A program made the translations under genes and the position numbers. The notes below the pieces were generated by a model, which saw nothing but the letters and a program-made list of their open reading frames with translations, was not told the DNA's origin and did no database searches. Below, piece after piece: positions 1-5,842 of a stretch of DNA of 25,436 bases. Position 1 is the first letter of the stretch. The number at the start of each line of letters is the position of its first letter. Source of the DNA: a virus; IMG/VR virus record IMGVR_UViG_3300023178_000242, positions 1-25,436 of that record; one strand, written 5' to 3'.

Positions 1-107
1 GTAGGTAAATAGCGTTCCCCTGTTTGGGCGGAAGGTTTACCACTCTTGGTTCTCCACTTTTGCTTCGTCCAGTTCTTTAAACTTTGTTGTGGTGATTTTA
101 ATGCCAT
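1..107 (-). CDS. Partial small basic protein (N-terminal 35 residues)
   Basis: An open frame starts at ATG 105-107 and runs off the left edge, so the C-terminus is missing. The visible protein is basic and contains KWRTKSGKPS followed by TGERYLP, a pattern I remember from short basic proteins of marine phages; the function of that family is unknown to me. It lies 20 nt downstream of the 157-residue gene on the same strand and is probably co-transcribed. No clear Shine-Dalgarno sequence precedes the ATG, so the start is less certain than the reading frame. Confidence 0.6.
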   Translation of the reverse strand, partial: MALKSPQQSLKNWTKQKWRTKSGKPSAQTGERYLP

Positions 108-127
108 GAATAAGTTATACCATTATC

Positions 128-601
128 TTACGCAATTGTCAAGAGAAAAATAAAAAGACCACCTATAGCAGCCACTATAGCAGATATGCCTATAGATATC
201 TTTAGACTCTCCATAAACTCTGCTCGTTCTCTTAGCGCTTCCTGTCTAGCTTTTTCTGCAGCTTCTTTTGCCTCACGTATACGTTTAGCACGTTCATCCA
301 TAATGCCTTGCCACGTGCCGGGGCCAAAACGAAGGTCTACTAGAGTACGCATCTCTTGCACCTTTTCTTGTGCAAGCCTAGCGTCAATCACCTCTTGTGC
401 TACGGACTGTATACCAAACTGGTCGCCTATACTACTTCCAGATTTTTTTGACCGTTGCTGTTGTGTTTGCTTTTCACCCTCAAGGAGATTGTCTATATGT
501 TTTGCAATCTCGCCTATATCGTTGGCGGTATTGATGGTAGATTTAATACCATCTACGGCACTCTTTACCAGTGCGATACCCGCAAGGGTTTCGGCAATCA
601 T
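128..601 (-). CDS. Small protein with a central helical region and C-terminal membrane segment
   Basis: The product has 157 residues. The N-terminal half is helical, with a Q/K/S-rich linker near residues 44-56. Residues about 100-130 are rich in A, E, R and K and look like a coiled coil. Residues about 135-156 form one hydrophobic segment (SIGISAIVAAIGGLFIFLLTIA) that should be a membrane anchor. GAGGA lies a few bases upstream of the ATG. Similar proteins occur, from memory, as hypothetical proteins in marine phages. A virion-associated or holin-like role is possible, but no motif decides it. It sits in the leftward cluster of small late-type genes. Confidence 0.75.
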   Translation of the reverse strand: MIAETLAGIALVKSAVDGIKSTINTANDIGEIAKHIDNLLEGEKQTQQQRSKKSGSSIGDQFGIQSVAQEVIDARLAQEKVQEMRTLVDLRFGPGTWQGIMDERAKRIREAKEAAEKARQEALRERAEFMESLKISIGISAIVAAIGGLFIFLLTIA

Positions 602-627
602 CTCTGTTCCTCATTGGTTGGTTAAGG

Positions 628-801
628 TTAGTCATCGGCTTTTACACAGAAGCAGCGGTTGTAGGGGTCACTGAATCCATGCTCCGTTAATGCCACATGG
701 CATTTTGATATCCACTCGTGGGTGTCGTGGACTTTTGTTTCTACTTCTGCTGCGCTTGCGGTAATAACGCAGAACATTACATATTTAAGACTTGTAGCCA
801 C
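628..801 (-). CDS. Small Cys-containing protein with probable signal peptide, GTG start
   Basis: I place the start at GTG 799-801 (57 residues), inside the end of the upstream basic gene, because the resulting N-terminus MATSLKYVMFCVITASA followed by AE looks like a signal peptide with an AxA cleavage site, and AAGG lies about 7 bases upstream. An ATG at 775-777 would give 49 residues but would cut the hydrophobic segment and lacks a ribosome site. The mature part would have three Cys (in SKCH and RCFC) and end in KADD. A second small protein with a hydrophobic N-terminus is encoded at 3455-3667. Function unknown; it may act in the envelope. Confidence 0.5.
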   Translation of the reverse strand: MATSLKYVMFCVITASAAEVETKVHDTHEWISKCHVALTEHGFSDPYNRCFCVKADD

Positions 802-994
802 CGCCAGCCTTTTTGTACTCAAGGGCCAATAATTGGGCTTTACGTGCTGACCACTGACCCGGCTTACCACCACGTGAACCTGCTTTGATTTTCTCAAACA
901 GTCTTTTACGCAGAGCAGGTTTGGTATAGTTACCTGCTTCGTTTACTCTGCTTTTGCTTTTCTTTTTGGGGGTAGCTTTTTTTCTAGGTGCCAT
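785..994 (-). CDS. Highly basic small conserved phage protein
   Basis: The product has 69 residues. It begins with a Lys-rich tail (PRKKATPKKKSKSR) and continues with a compact part containing GNYTKPALRKRLF, GQWSARKAQLLA and a GGGY end. I recall this pattern from short basic proteins in marine phages and large algal viruses, but no function. Strong positive charge suggests binding to DNA, RNA or capsid. AAGGTAG precedes the ATG. The 3' end overlaps the GTG start of the next gene by 17 bases, and the upstream 121-residue gene ends only 5 bases away, so this is one transcription unit. Confidence 0.75.
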   Translation of the reverse strand: MAPRKKATPKKKSKSRVNEAGNYTKPALRKRLFEKIKAGSRGGKPGQWSARKAQLLALEYKKAGGGYKS

Positions 995-999
995 AATTA

Positions 1000-1365
1000 C
1001 TACCTTGCTGGATCAAAATATTCTTCTACAGATACTGTAATATCTAATGTCATAGCACTTTCTCTGTATGCAATTATCTTGTCTTTTTGATGTAGTGTAA
1101 AAAAGTTACCAGATACTACGTCATGTACTGAATTTCCTGCCATACTTAAACCATTTATAAGATAGTGATATGATGTATCGTCATTGTGATAAAACTGTAA
1201 ATACGCTTTTTTAGTGCTAGTAGAGCCGTTGCTTAGATGTAAAAATCTAACAATAGCACTATAGTTATCCGGCACAGTATAGATAACGTCAGCACTTGCG
1301 TCAGCAGAGGTGCTGGTTATTGTTTTACTTTCCGTAGTAAATTTAGATACACTTAGATCTGGCAT
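1000..1365 (-). CDS. Probable small beta-rich virion protein
   Basis: The product has 121 residues and is Ser/Thr rich with alternating strands (VIYTVPDNYSAIVRFLHLSN, KAYLQFYHND, MTLDITVSVEEYF). No Cys, signal or membrane segment is visible. Small beta-sandwich proteins with this look are common among tail or decoration proteins of marine phages, so a structural role is a reasonable inference, not a demonstrated one. Its ATG overlaps the stop of the 53-residue repeat protein (TAATG), indicating translational coupling. Confidence 0.7.
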   Translation of the reverse strand: MPDLSVSKFTTESKTITSTSADASADVIYTVPDNYSAIVRFLHLSNGSTSTKKAYLQFYHNDDTSYHYLINGLSMAGNSVHDVVSGNFFTLHQKDKIIAYRESAMTLDITVSVEEYFDPAR

Positions 1366-1526
1366 TACTTCTTCTTAGCCACTCCGCCACGCATCATTTT
1401 CTTTTTAGCCATCTTAGCCATTCCACCACCACGCATACGCTTTGGCTGTACTGAACCACCACGCATCATTTTCTTCTTTGCCATTTTAGCCATTCCGCCG
1501 CCACGCATTTTTTTCTTAGCTACCAT
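1365..1526 (-). CDS. 53-residue Met/Lys/Arg/Gly repeat protein
   Basis: This frame starts at ATG 1524-1526 with AAGGGA upstream, and its TAA overlaps the next ATG. It is built from two identical 18-residue units (residues 7-24 and 31-48; each begins MRGGGMAKMAKKK and ends MMRGG) with a 24-residue period, flanked by VAKKK-type tails. The two DNA copies (1455-1508 and 1383-1436) differ at seven codons, all synonymous, which argues that the protein is real and selected. The only residue types are M, V, A, K, R, G, S, Q and P, so it is very basic and probably disordered. It may bind nucleic acid or other virion parts. It overlaps the upstream gene by 11 bases. Confidence 0.7.
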   Translation of the reverse strand: MVAKKKMRGGGMAKMAKKKMMRGGSVQPKRMRGGGMAKMAKKKMMRGGVAKKK

Positions 1527-2043
1527 TTCTAAGTTCCCTTCTATCTAATACTAGACTCTGATACACTTCCTCTGGAAAGTGTTTATAATAACCAGACTTC
1601 TCCAGACTCAATGCTGCATCGTCTAGTGTAGATAGTCTTTGTACAAACACCATGCAGTACACAAGACCTTCATCTGTTGCATCCTCATCAACTAGGAAAT
1701 CCAGACCCGCTTCTTCAGCGTCATAGTCTGGATGAAACACCATGAGGTGCATATCTTTACCTGCTATGGACATAGCTTCATTTATGCCATCACAATATCC
1801 ATCTAGGTATTCCATGTCAGGTAGGTATTGGTTTGCCCACACCACTATGTCATAGTCGTGCTGCTCAAAGCGTTTGACTTCAGCTATCAGACCCTCTAGC
1901 CCTGTATTGATACTGAATACAACTTTGTTATCTAGCCATGCTTGTTTTGCATAGGGGCAGGGTGGTAGGCCGTTTAGTTTTGCATTTGGTACTTCAAGAA
2001 ACTCGTGTGACCACTTGCGTATATCCGCTTCTACGGGATGCAT
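1516..2043 (-). CDS. Conserved marine phage protein of unknown function
   Basis: The product has 175 residues and is acidic, unlike its basic neighbours. It starts MHPVEADIRKWSHEFLEVPN and has PPCPYAKQAWLDNKV, VVWANQYLPDMEYLDG and LMVFHPDYDAEEAGLDFLV. I recall this arrangement in hypothetical proteins of marine phages and bacteria. No catalytic motif of a known enzyme is clear to me; the HPD and PPCP pieces could be functional. ATG 2041-2043 overlaps the end of the 131-residue gene (stop at 2043-2045), and the 3' end overlaps the repeat protein, so translation is coupled on both sides. Confidence 0.75.
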   Translation of the reverse strand: MHPVEADIRKWSHEFLEVPNAKLNGLPPCPYAKQAWLDNKVVFSINTGLEGLIAEVKRFEQHDYDIVVWANQYLPDMEYLDGYCDGINEAMSIAGKDMHLMVFHPDYDAEEAGLDFLVDEDATDEGLVYCMVFVQRLSTLDDAALSLEKSGYYKHFPEEVYQSLVLDRRELRNGS

Positions 2044-2438
2044 TACGAGTTTTTAATTTTGTTGTAGGCTTCCAAACCTTTTGGGCCACTAGCTTTCAAT
2101 GCACGTAGACCAGCGTTATCTGTGACTGAACCTCCGTTAGAATACATATGTGGTTTGCCGTTTGCCATACCACCACGCATCATCTTTGTTTTCTTTTTGC
2201 CTTTAGGAAACTCAGCCATACCTATGCCAATGGAAATGACAGGAACTTTCTTTGTAGCATTGCCACCTTTAGACATTTCTCTACGCCCACCCATTACAAG
2301 AGAAGGCGGTGGTGTTTTTTCGCCACGTTTTTTTAATTCTGTGATAGCTGCACGTACTTCCTTTTGTGACGCACCACTACCTTTGTTTAGCATAGCATTT
2401 AATTGGGCAGTTGATTTATTAGATAATTCGTTTGCCAT
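2043..2438 (-). CDS. Basic protein with MxRGG/MSKGG motifs
   Basis: The product has 131 residues. The N-terminal part (LSNKSTAQLNAMLNKGSG...VRAAITELKKRG) is probably helical. The middle is basic and carries REMSKGG and KKTKMMRGGMANGKPHMYSNGGS. The C-terminal part (NAGLRALKASGPKGLEAYNKI) looks like a short helical segment. The MMRGG unit also occurs in the 53-residue repeat protein, and MNRGG/MNKGG occur in the next gene upstream. The ATG overlaps the previous stop (TAATG). A virion or scaffolding role is possible; there is no recognised family. Confidence 0.7.
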   Translation of the reverse strand: MANELSNKSTAQLNAMLNKGSGASQKEVRAAITELKKRGEKTPPPSLVMGGRREMSKGGNATKKVPVISIGIGMAEFPKGKKKTKMMRGGMANGKPHMYSNGGSVTDNAGLRALKASGPKGLEAYNKIKNS

Positions 2439-3151
2439 TACTTTTTCTTCTTTCTATTGTCTACGGATGACAGCAGCAAGCCGCCCTTATTCATGCGATA
2501 GTCATGTGCGCCTCTTGCACGTTTAGTTACTTTACCGCCACGGTTCATGCTAGTATCGCCTGCAGTCATTTTAGCCAATACTTTACGCAACATCTTTTTA
2601 TTATTTTCTGTTGGATCGCCTTCTTCCAATTTTCTTTTAGCAGAATTAAGAATACGGCTTTGTTGATTTTTTGTTAACTTATCAAACTCAGGAACTAACT
2701 CACCCGTTTCGTTTGCAGCTTTAAGTGCAACAGCAAAGTTGTCTACCTCTTTAGTCTTACCACGAGAACCAGAAGATATATTTGCTCTACGTTTTGTTTC
2801 AGCACGAGCATCAGCACGTCTGCGTTTTTCACGTATTTTGTTTAGTGCTTCCTGTAATGCTTCTTTTTCTTTTTTAGTTTTAGCATTTCTAATCATACGA
2901 GCAAACGCATTATCTTGTTTGCTACGTGCTTGCATACCGGGTGATGCAGCCATTTGGTCTTTAATAAAGTTAGACACAGATGCTTTGCCCTGAGTTACAC
3001 TTGGCTTGAGGCTACCTTTAGCAACCTTTGCAGTATCTATCTCATTTTGAATGGCACGTTCCGTTGGGATTTCATCTCCAAGTTTAATAGCTTGATCTTT
3101 TGCAAAACGTACACCACGTTGCGTTGCTTTTAATAATTTACCAATAGTCAT
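2438..3151 (-). CDS. Basic helical protein, possibly virion-associated
   Basis: I choose ATG 3149-3151 (237 residues) because AAGGAA lies just upstream and the frame further upstream overlaps the DUF6321-like gene out of frame. The product is very rich in K, R, A and E. Residues about 85-150 are predicted helical or coiled coil. The C-terminus carries MNRGG and YRMNKGG and ends in a Lys run. There are no enzyme motifs. Position in the leftward arm and composition suggest a structural or DNA-contacting role; this is inference only. Confidence 0.7.
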   Translation of the reverse strand: MTIGKLLKATQRGVRFAKDQAIKLGDEIPTERAIQNEIDTAKVAKGSLKPSVTQGKASVSNFIKDQMAASPGMQARSKQDNAFARMIRNAKTKKEKEALQEALNKIREKRRRADARAETKRRANISSGSRGKTKEVDNFAVALKAANETGELVPEFDKLTKNQQSRILNSAKRKLEEGDPTENNKKMLRKVLAKMTAGDTSMNRGGKVTKRARGAHDYRMNKGGLLLSSVDNRKKKK

Positions 3152-3161
3152 ACTATTTTCC

Positions 3162-3455
3162 TTACCATTTAACTTTGTGTGACCAATATTTAGCAGACAG
3201 CTTTGTGGTAGGTTTACCCTGCGCATTGTGTCGTGCATAATAGCTACGCTTACGTGCTTTATCCTTTGCTGTCGTAGGATTTTTGCCAGCACCCTTCACG
3301 CCCTGCTGACCGAAGCGTATAAATTTATACTTGCCACCTTCTGATGCCATCACACAATGTGACTTAGTTGGGTGGTTAGGTGTCCGTTTGGGTTTGTTAA
3401 CGCCAGTCAGACCTTCCTCTTTCATTTTGTTTTTGACTCTCTCAGGTATAGCCAT
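3162..3455 (-). CDS. Small basic protein, DUF6321-like
   Basis: The product has 97 residues with a recognisable pattern: MAIPERVKNKMKEEGLTGVN, PKRTPNHPTKSHCV, IRFGQQGVKGAGKNPTT, KRSYYARH and a closing SAKYWSHKVKW. From memory this matches a conserved phage domain listed as DUF6321; I cannot verify the number here. It is basic with one Cys. Function is unknown. The ATG overlaps the stop of the upstream 70-residue gene (the TAA shares the A at position 3455). Confidence 0.75.
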   Translation of the reverse strand: MAIPERVKNKMKEEGLTGVNKPKRTPNHPTKSHCVMASEGGKYKFIRFGQQGVKGAGKNPTTAKDKARKRSYYARHNAQGKPTTKLSAKYWSHKVKW

Positions 3456-3667
3456 TACGTATTTATTCCTTTTTCTGGCATTGGCATGTCAAACGTATGT
3501 GGTGTACACTTGGCTCTCCAGTCAACTATCTCACCTGACGCTATCATAGACTGATGCCACTGCATCACCTGCTCTGTGGTGGGGCATTGTTCAACAACTT
3601 CGGTATGTGTTTTAACTACGCCATCTGCAGTTATAATTACAGATAGGTATAGGAAGAATGAAACCAT
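3455..3667 (-). CDS. Small protein with hydrophobic N-terminus, probably exported
   Basis: The product has 70 residues from ATG 3665-3667; a GTG codon lies directly before it. The first about 14 residues (MVSFFLYLSVIITA) are hydrophobic and could be a signal peptide or anchor, though no positive charge precedes them. The rest is soluble, with two Cys (EQCPTTEQ and AKCTPHTF) that could form a disulfide outside the cytoplasm. It overlaps the stop of the gene at 3667-3879. Function unknown; it resembles the probable exported protein at 628-801 only in general design. Confidence 0.6.
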   Translation of the reverse strand: MVSFFLYLSVIITADGVVKTHTEVVEQCPTTEQVMQWHQSMIASGEIVDWRAKCTPHTFDMPMPEKGINT

Positions 3668-3879
3668 CACTCATCTTTCTCTGTCCACCCCTCTGCTCTC
3701 ATAGCATCTTCTACGTGTTTCAAAGTAAATGAACGCCCGTAATGGGCTTCGACTGCACTACGCACATAAAATACATCGCTATGCGGTATATGCAGTCGGT
3801 CTAATGAATTGGTACGAATAGCATCATAGAATGCATCAAGTACATTGTCTGTATATAGTTTTACAGATTTCTTAGCCAT
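3667..3879 (-). CDS. Small protein, first gene of the leftward arm
   Basis: The product has 70 residues from ATG 3877-3879; a TTG two codons earlier is possible but less likely. The sequence (MAKKSVKLYTDNVLDAFYDAI...SDVFYVRSAVEAHYGRSFTLKHVEDAMRAEGW) looks like a small helical fold, perhaps a winged-helix or helix-turn-helix type, but no family is recognised. It is the first gene behind the leftward promoter at 4081-4109, with a leader of about 195 bases holding the AAGTGT array. A regulator of the late arm is conceivable. The ribosome site is weak (AAGAAAG). Confidence 0.65.
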   Translation of the reverse strand: MAKKSVKLYTDNVLDAFYDAIRTNSLDRLHIPHSDVFYVRSAVEAHYGRSFTLKHVEDAMRAEGWTEKDE

Positions 3880-3927
3880 TGTCAAGAACTTTCTTTAAAA
3901 ACACGAATATATTTTATACAAAGGAGT

Positions 3928-4065
3928 ACACTACAAGTGTAATCACTTAGAGTGTATTAACAAAGAAAATTTAGTAGAGACTAACTTATGATATAGTTAA
4001 GTGTTATAGTTAAGAAGTTTTTTAAGAATTATTATATAAACATTTAAGTGTATCACTTTAAGTGT
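3928..4065. repeat. Array of AAGTGT/ACACT words downstream of the leftward start
   Basis: AAGTGT occurs at 3935-3940, 3999-4004, 4046-4051 and 4060-4065, with related GAGTGT at 3950-3955 and ACACT at 3928-3932. The pair at 4046 and 4060 is separated by a CACTT half-word, giving closely spaced half-sites. The same hexamer, in both orientations, forms the core of the two promoter-like modules at 5849-5905 and 7328-7379. The array lies in the presumed leader of the leftward transcript, so it could be an operator; this is inference. Confidence 0.5.
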
Positions 4066-4080
4066 GTTTAGTTATACATA

Positions 4081-4109
4081 ATTATACCAGATTCTGTCAA
4101 GTAAGTCAA
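4081..4109 (-). promoter_or_regulatory. Sigma70-type promoter driving the leftward arm
   Basis: Read on the minus strand, TTGACT (4104-4109) is followed by exactly 17 bases and TATAAT (4081-4086), preceded by TG one base upstream of the -10 box (extended -10 type). A second TTGAC overlaps the spacer. The transcript would start near 4074 and run into the gene at 3667-3879. A near-consensus host-type promoter fits the absence of a phage RNA polymerase gene in the window. Confidence 0.75.
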
Positions 4110-4153
4110 CCCCCCTTTTTCAAAATAGTTCAAATGGGTCCATACACCCCCTA

Positions 4154-4192
4154 CAATTGCCTATTTTTTAGGCAGTTGCACAATGCTTGTGC
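4154..4192. other. Tandem hairpins
   Basis: Two adjacent inverted repeats are visible. CAATTGCCTA (4154-4163) pairs with TAGGCAGTTG (4169-4178) around five T, with one G-T pair. GCACAA (4178-4183) pairs with TTGTGC (4187-4192) around TGC. Neither is followed by a T run, so terminator function is doubtful. They may mark an origin, a regulator site or RNA structure. Confidence 0.5.
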
Positions 4193-4273
4193 ATATAGGT
4201 AGTGTCAGTTGTTATTGTGGTTAACACTCAATTTTCCTGATTTGTGTATTTATCTGTATATATATCTACGCCA

Positions 4274-4301
4274 CCCCGCCATGGCCCCCGCCCGTACCCC
4301 C
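4274..4301 (-). other. G-quadruplex-type motif on the minus strand
   Basis: The plus strand has C runs at 4274-4277, 4285-4289, 4291-4293 and 4297-4301, separated by 7, 1 and 3 bases. The minus strand therefore fits G3+N1-7 four times. It stands out in an otherwise AT-leaning control region. Folding is not shown by sequence alone. Confidence 0.5.
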
Positions 4302-4551
4302 AAGCCTGCCCATATCTGCCTGCATCCAGCCGCATTATGCATCCGCAATGCGACATATGTGCTGTATATGCGGCATATGCGAGGCAAAACTCTAGGTTTT
4401 CTGCGGTTTTCAGCCAATGTGGAAACTGTTATGGTATCAGTTGCCATCTGAAAGATGATGTGAAATGGTCAAGGTTGGGAAAACGGCACACAATGCGAGA
4501 TGCCGATGCACATACTACCACCCCCTTGGGGTGAGGTGGCTGGCTAACTAA

Positions 4552-4565
4552 GTCCGATGTCGGAC
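4552..4565 (+). repeat. GTCCGATGTCGGAC element, copy 1
   Basis: This is the first of five exact copies. It lies in the intergenic region 220 bases before the first rightward gene, flanked by TAA on the left and CAAC on the right (same flanks as copy 5). It is an inverted repeat GTCCGA/TCGGAC around TG. In RNA it would fold as a 5-bp GC-rich stem with an AUGU loop. Confidence 0.85.
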
Positions 4566-4600
4566 CAACAAAAGCCTCGTGAGTTTCACGCACGAACTTC

Positions 4601-4616
4601 GGTAGCTTTAGCTACC
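4601..4616. other. Perfect hairpin with TTTA loop
   Basis: GGTAGC (4601-4606) pairs with GCTACC (4611-4616) around TTTA. The same four-base loop closes the long leader hairpin at 4702-4765. No T run follows. It may belong to a structured transcript covering 4500-4770. Confidence 0.45.
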
Positions 4617-4701
4617 TGCAGTAGCGTAGGAAACGGCAGGGGCAGGGGATAGCGCAATGCGTCACGGAAAGGCCAACCCTTAATTCTCTCATATTTGTTA
4701 C

Positions 4702-4765
4702 GGTTTACAGATAACAATATCTCTCCCCTTTAGGGGTGAGAGAGATATTTTATCTTATGTAAACC
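4702..4765 (+). promoter_or_regulatory. Long leader hairpin before the first rightward gene
   Basis: Nested arms pair in order: GGTTTAC (4702-4708) with GTAAACC (4759-4765), AGATAA (4709-4714) with TTATCT (4750-4755), ATATCTCT (4717-4724) with AGAGATAT (4741-4748), and CCCC (4725-4728) with GGGG (4733-4736) around TTTA. The inner part followed by TTTTATCTT resembles a rho-independent terminator, but the outer arms continue pairing past it and the ATG at 4786 is only 20 bases away with GGAG between. It may be an attenuator, an RNA stabiliser or a terminator for a short upstream RNA. Confidence 0.6.
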
Positions 4766-4785
4766 TTCAAATATGGAGATAATAA

Positions 4786-5388
4786 ATGACTGCTTCAACT
4801 CAAATCGTTGTTCTGAACACCTTGGAAAATGAAGGCAAGGAACTTGCCGCAGAGTACAAAACTCGTACAGCTAAAGCTGACCGGATTATGTTCAACTTCA
4901 AGCGAGACACTGCCTCTGATGGCTTTGACACACGGCTTGGAAAGCTGATGCAAAGCCTACGGTTGGAAGGTGGTCAACGGATTTCATCCGACAGACTTCG
5001 TGACTGTGGTATTGCTTCAATACCAAAGCAAAGACGTTCCGATGCTGAGTGGTATGTAAATACCAAAGCCGAAGCAGATGCTTTCAATAAGAAAGCAAAG
5101 AAAGGTTTCAAGAACCTTTCAGCTTTGCGTAAAGCAATGGCAGAAGCTGCTAAAGCAGATGAGCCAAAGCAACCTACAGAGTCTACTAACTCTGATGATA
5201 AGTCCGATGTCGGACCTACTGACAACGTAGTTGAGGTAGCTGAAAGGCTTACTGCCGAAGAAATCGGCATTCAGCTTGTGGAAATGTGCAAAGAGAACAA
5301 GCGCAACCTTGCAGACGTTCTTGCACTATTCATGGTGCCAAAGGCAGAATATGCTGAGTTGCCAAACAACAAAAAGGCAGTAGCTTAA
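4786..5388 (+). CDS. First early protein, unknown function
   Basis: The product has 200 residues. ATG 4786 follows GGAG with good spacing. The N-terminal about 120 residues are basic and compact and include RISSDRLRDCGIASIPKQRR followed by SDAEWYVN. A Lys/Ala-rich stretch (about 98-125) leads into a low-complexity acidic linker, then a C-terminal helical part (LTAEEIGIQLVEMCKENKRNLADVLALF). Position as the first rightward gene and basic character would suit a DNA-binding regulator, but I see no certain helix-turn-helix. The linker includes KSDVGPT, encoded by copy 2 of the repeated 14-mer, so the element interrupts the gene without breaking it. Confidence 0.75.
   Translation: MTASTQIVVLNTLENEGKELAAEYKTRTAKADRIMFNFKRDTASDGFDTRLGKLMQSLRLEGGQRISSDRLRDCGIASIPKQRRSDAEWYVNTKAEADAFNKKAKKGFKNLSALRKAMAEAAKADEPKQPTESTNSDDKSDVGPTDNVVEVAERLTAEEIGIQLVEMCKENKRNLADVLALFMVPKAEYAELPNNKKAVA
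5202..5215 (+). repeat. GTCCGATGTCGGAC element, copy 2 (inside a gene)
   Basis: This exact copy lies within the coding region of the 200-residue early gene, in its disordered linker, where it is read as part of KSDVGPT. Copy 5 is read in the same frame and gives the same peptide. Confidence 0.85.
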
Positions 5389-5432
5389 TGCTACTGTCTA
5401 ACCTTTCTGAAACCTTTTACGGAGTAAATGTT

Positions 5433-5600
5433 ATGACTGATTTGATTATCGCTCTTTTCCTGATTGCTACATCTGCCTTGGTAGGCTTGCTGGCAATGGT
5501 GTCACTTGCGGCAGGTGTGCCGGGTATGGGTTGGGTTGCGTTAGGTTGCGTGGCTTGCTTTGTCGGTGGCTGGGCAATCGTTGCAACGGAGTTGTCATAA
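5433..5600 (+). CDS. Small membrane protein, two predicted spans
   Basis: The product has 55 residues from ATG 5433, chosen because CGGAG precedes it at the right distance; the frame upstream has no ribosome site. Residues about 2-24 (TDLIIALFLIATSALVGLLAMVS) and about 29-51 (GVPGMGWVALGCVACFVGGWAIV) are hydrophobic and separated by a short turn, so a hairpin in the inner membrane is likely. The stop overlaps the next ATG (TAATG). A role in changing the host membrane or blocking superinfection is possible but unsupported. Confidence 0.65.
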   Translation: MTDLIIALFLIATSALVGLLAMVSLAAGVPGMGWVALGCVACFVGGWAIVATELS

Positions 5601-5842
5601 TGGCTAGGCAATTCATCACACCAATGGGCAGGCACAAGCCTGTCCGTTCAAGCTGGGCGGCTATGGATACTAGAGCGTATTCACGCTCTTATGAGCCTGA
5701 AACACGGCCTGAGTTTCGGGTTTATGTGACAGGCCAAGCCGATGCCGCACAGCGTGACTATGAGGCACGGGTAAAGCGTGATGCACAGCGTGAACAGCTT
5801 GCAAAACGCATTGCCGAATTGCGTGAACTAGGCTTGGCTTAG
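5600..5842 (+). CDS. Small basic early protein with C-terminal helix
   Basis: The product has 80 residues, with the start fixed by the overlap with the previous stop. The first half is Arg/Pro/Tyr rich (ITPMGRHKPVRSSW, RAYSRSYEPETRP); the second half is a charged amphipathic helix (AAQRDYEARVKRDAQREQLAKRIAELREL), likely a coiled coil. No family recognised. It is the last gene before the regulatory module at 5849-5905. Confidence 0.6.
   Translation: MARQFITPMGRHKPVRSSWAAMDTRAYSRSYEPETRPEFRVYVTGQADAAQRDYEARVKRDAQREQLAKRIAELRELGLA

Larger units (their letters stand above)
3880..4785. other. Divergent intergenic control region with no convincing gene
   Basis: About 900 bases separate the leftward and rightward arms. 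The left third (3880-4110) is very AT rich and holds the AAGTGT array and the leftward promoter. The middle (4154-4400) holds tandem hairpins and a C-rich tract. The right third (4480-4770) is richer in G and C and holds several small stems: CCCC-TT-GGGG near 4521-4530, CGTGA/TCACG at 4578-4590 and GGTAGC-TTTA-GCTACC at 4601-4616. CAATGC occurs four times (4181, 4346, 4491, 4655). Short open frames here have no ribosome sites or protein-like composition. A replication origin or an untranslated RNA could be present; neither is proven. Confidence 0.6.

Noticed and set aside
186-674. 162-codon open frame on the plus strand
   Set aside because: It is the antisense shadow of the well-supported minus-strand gene at 128-601, with Ser/Cys-rich composition and no ribosome site.
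4209-4534. Two overlapping open frames of 80 and 96 codons in the control region
   Set aside because: No ribosome site, His/Pro/Cys/Tyr-rich translations caused by C-rich and TATA-rich DNA, and they cover structured noncoding elements.
4560-4680. Possible tRNA or known riboswitch
   Set aside because: Several stems exist but there is no cloverleaf, no TTCGA-type T-loop and no riboswitch core I can recognise.
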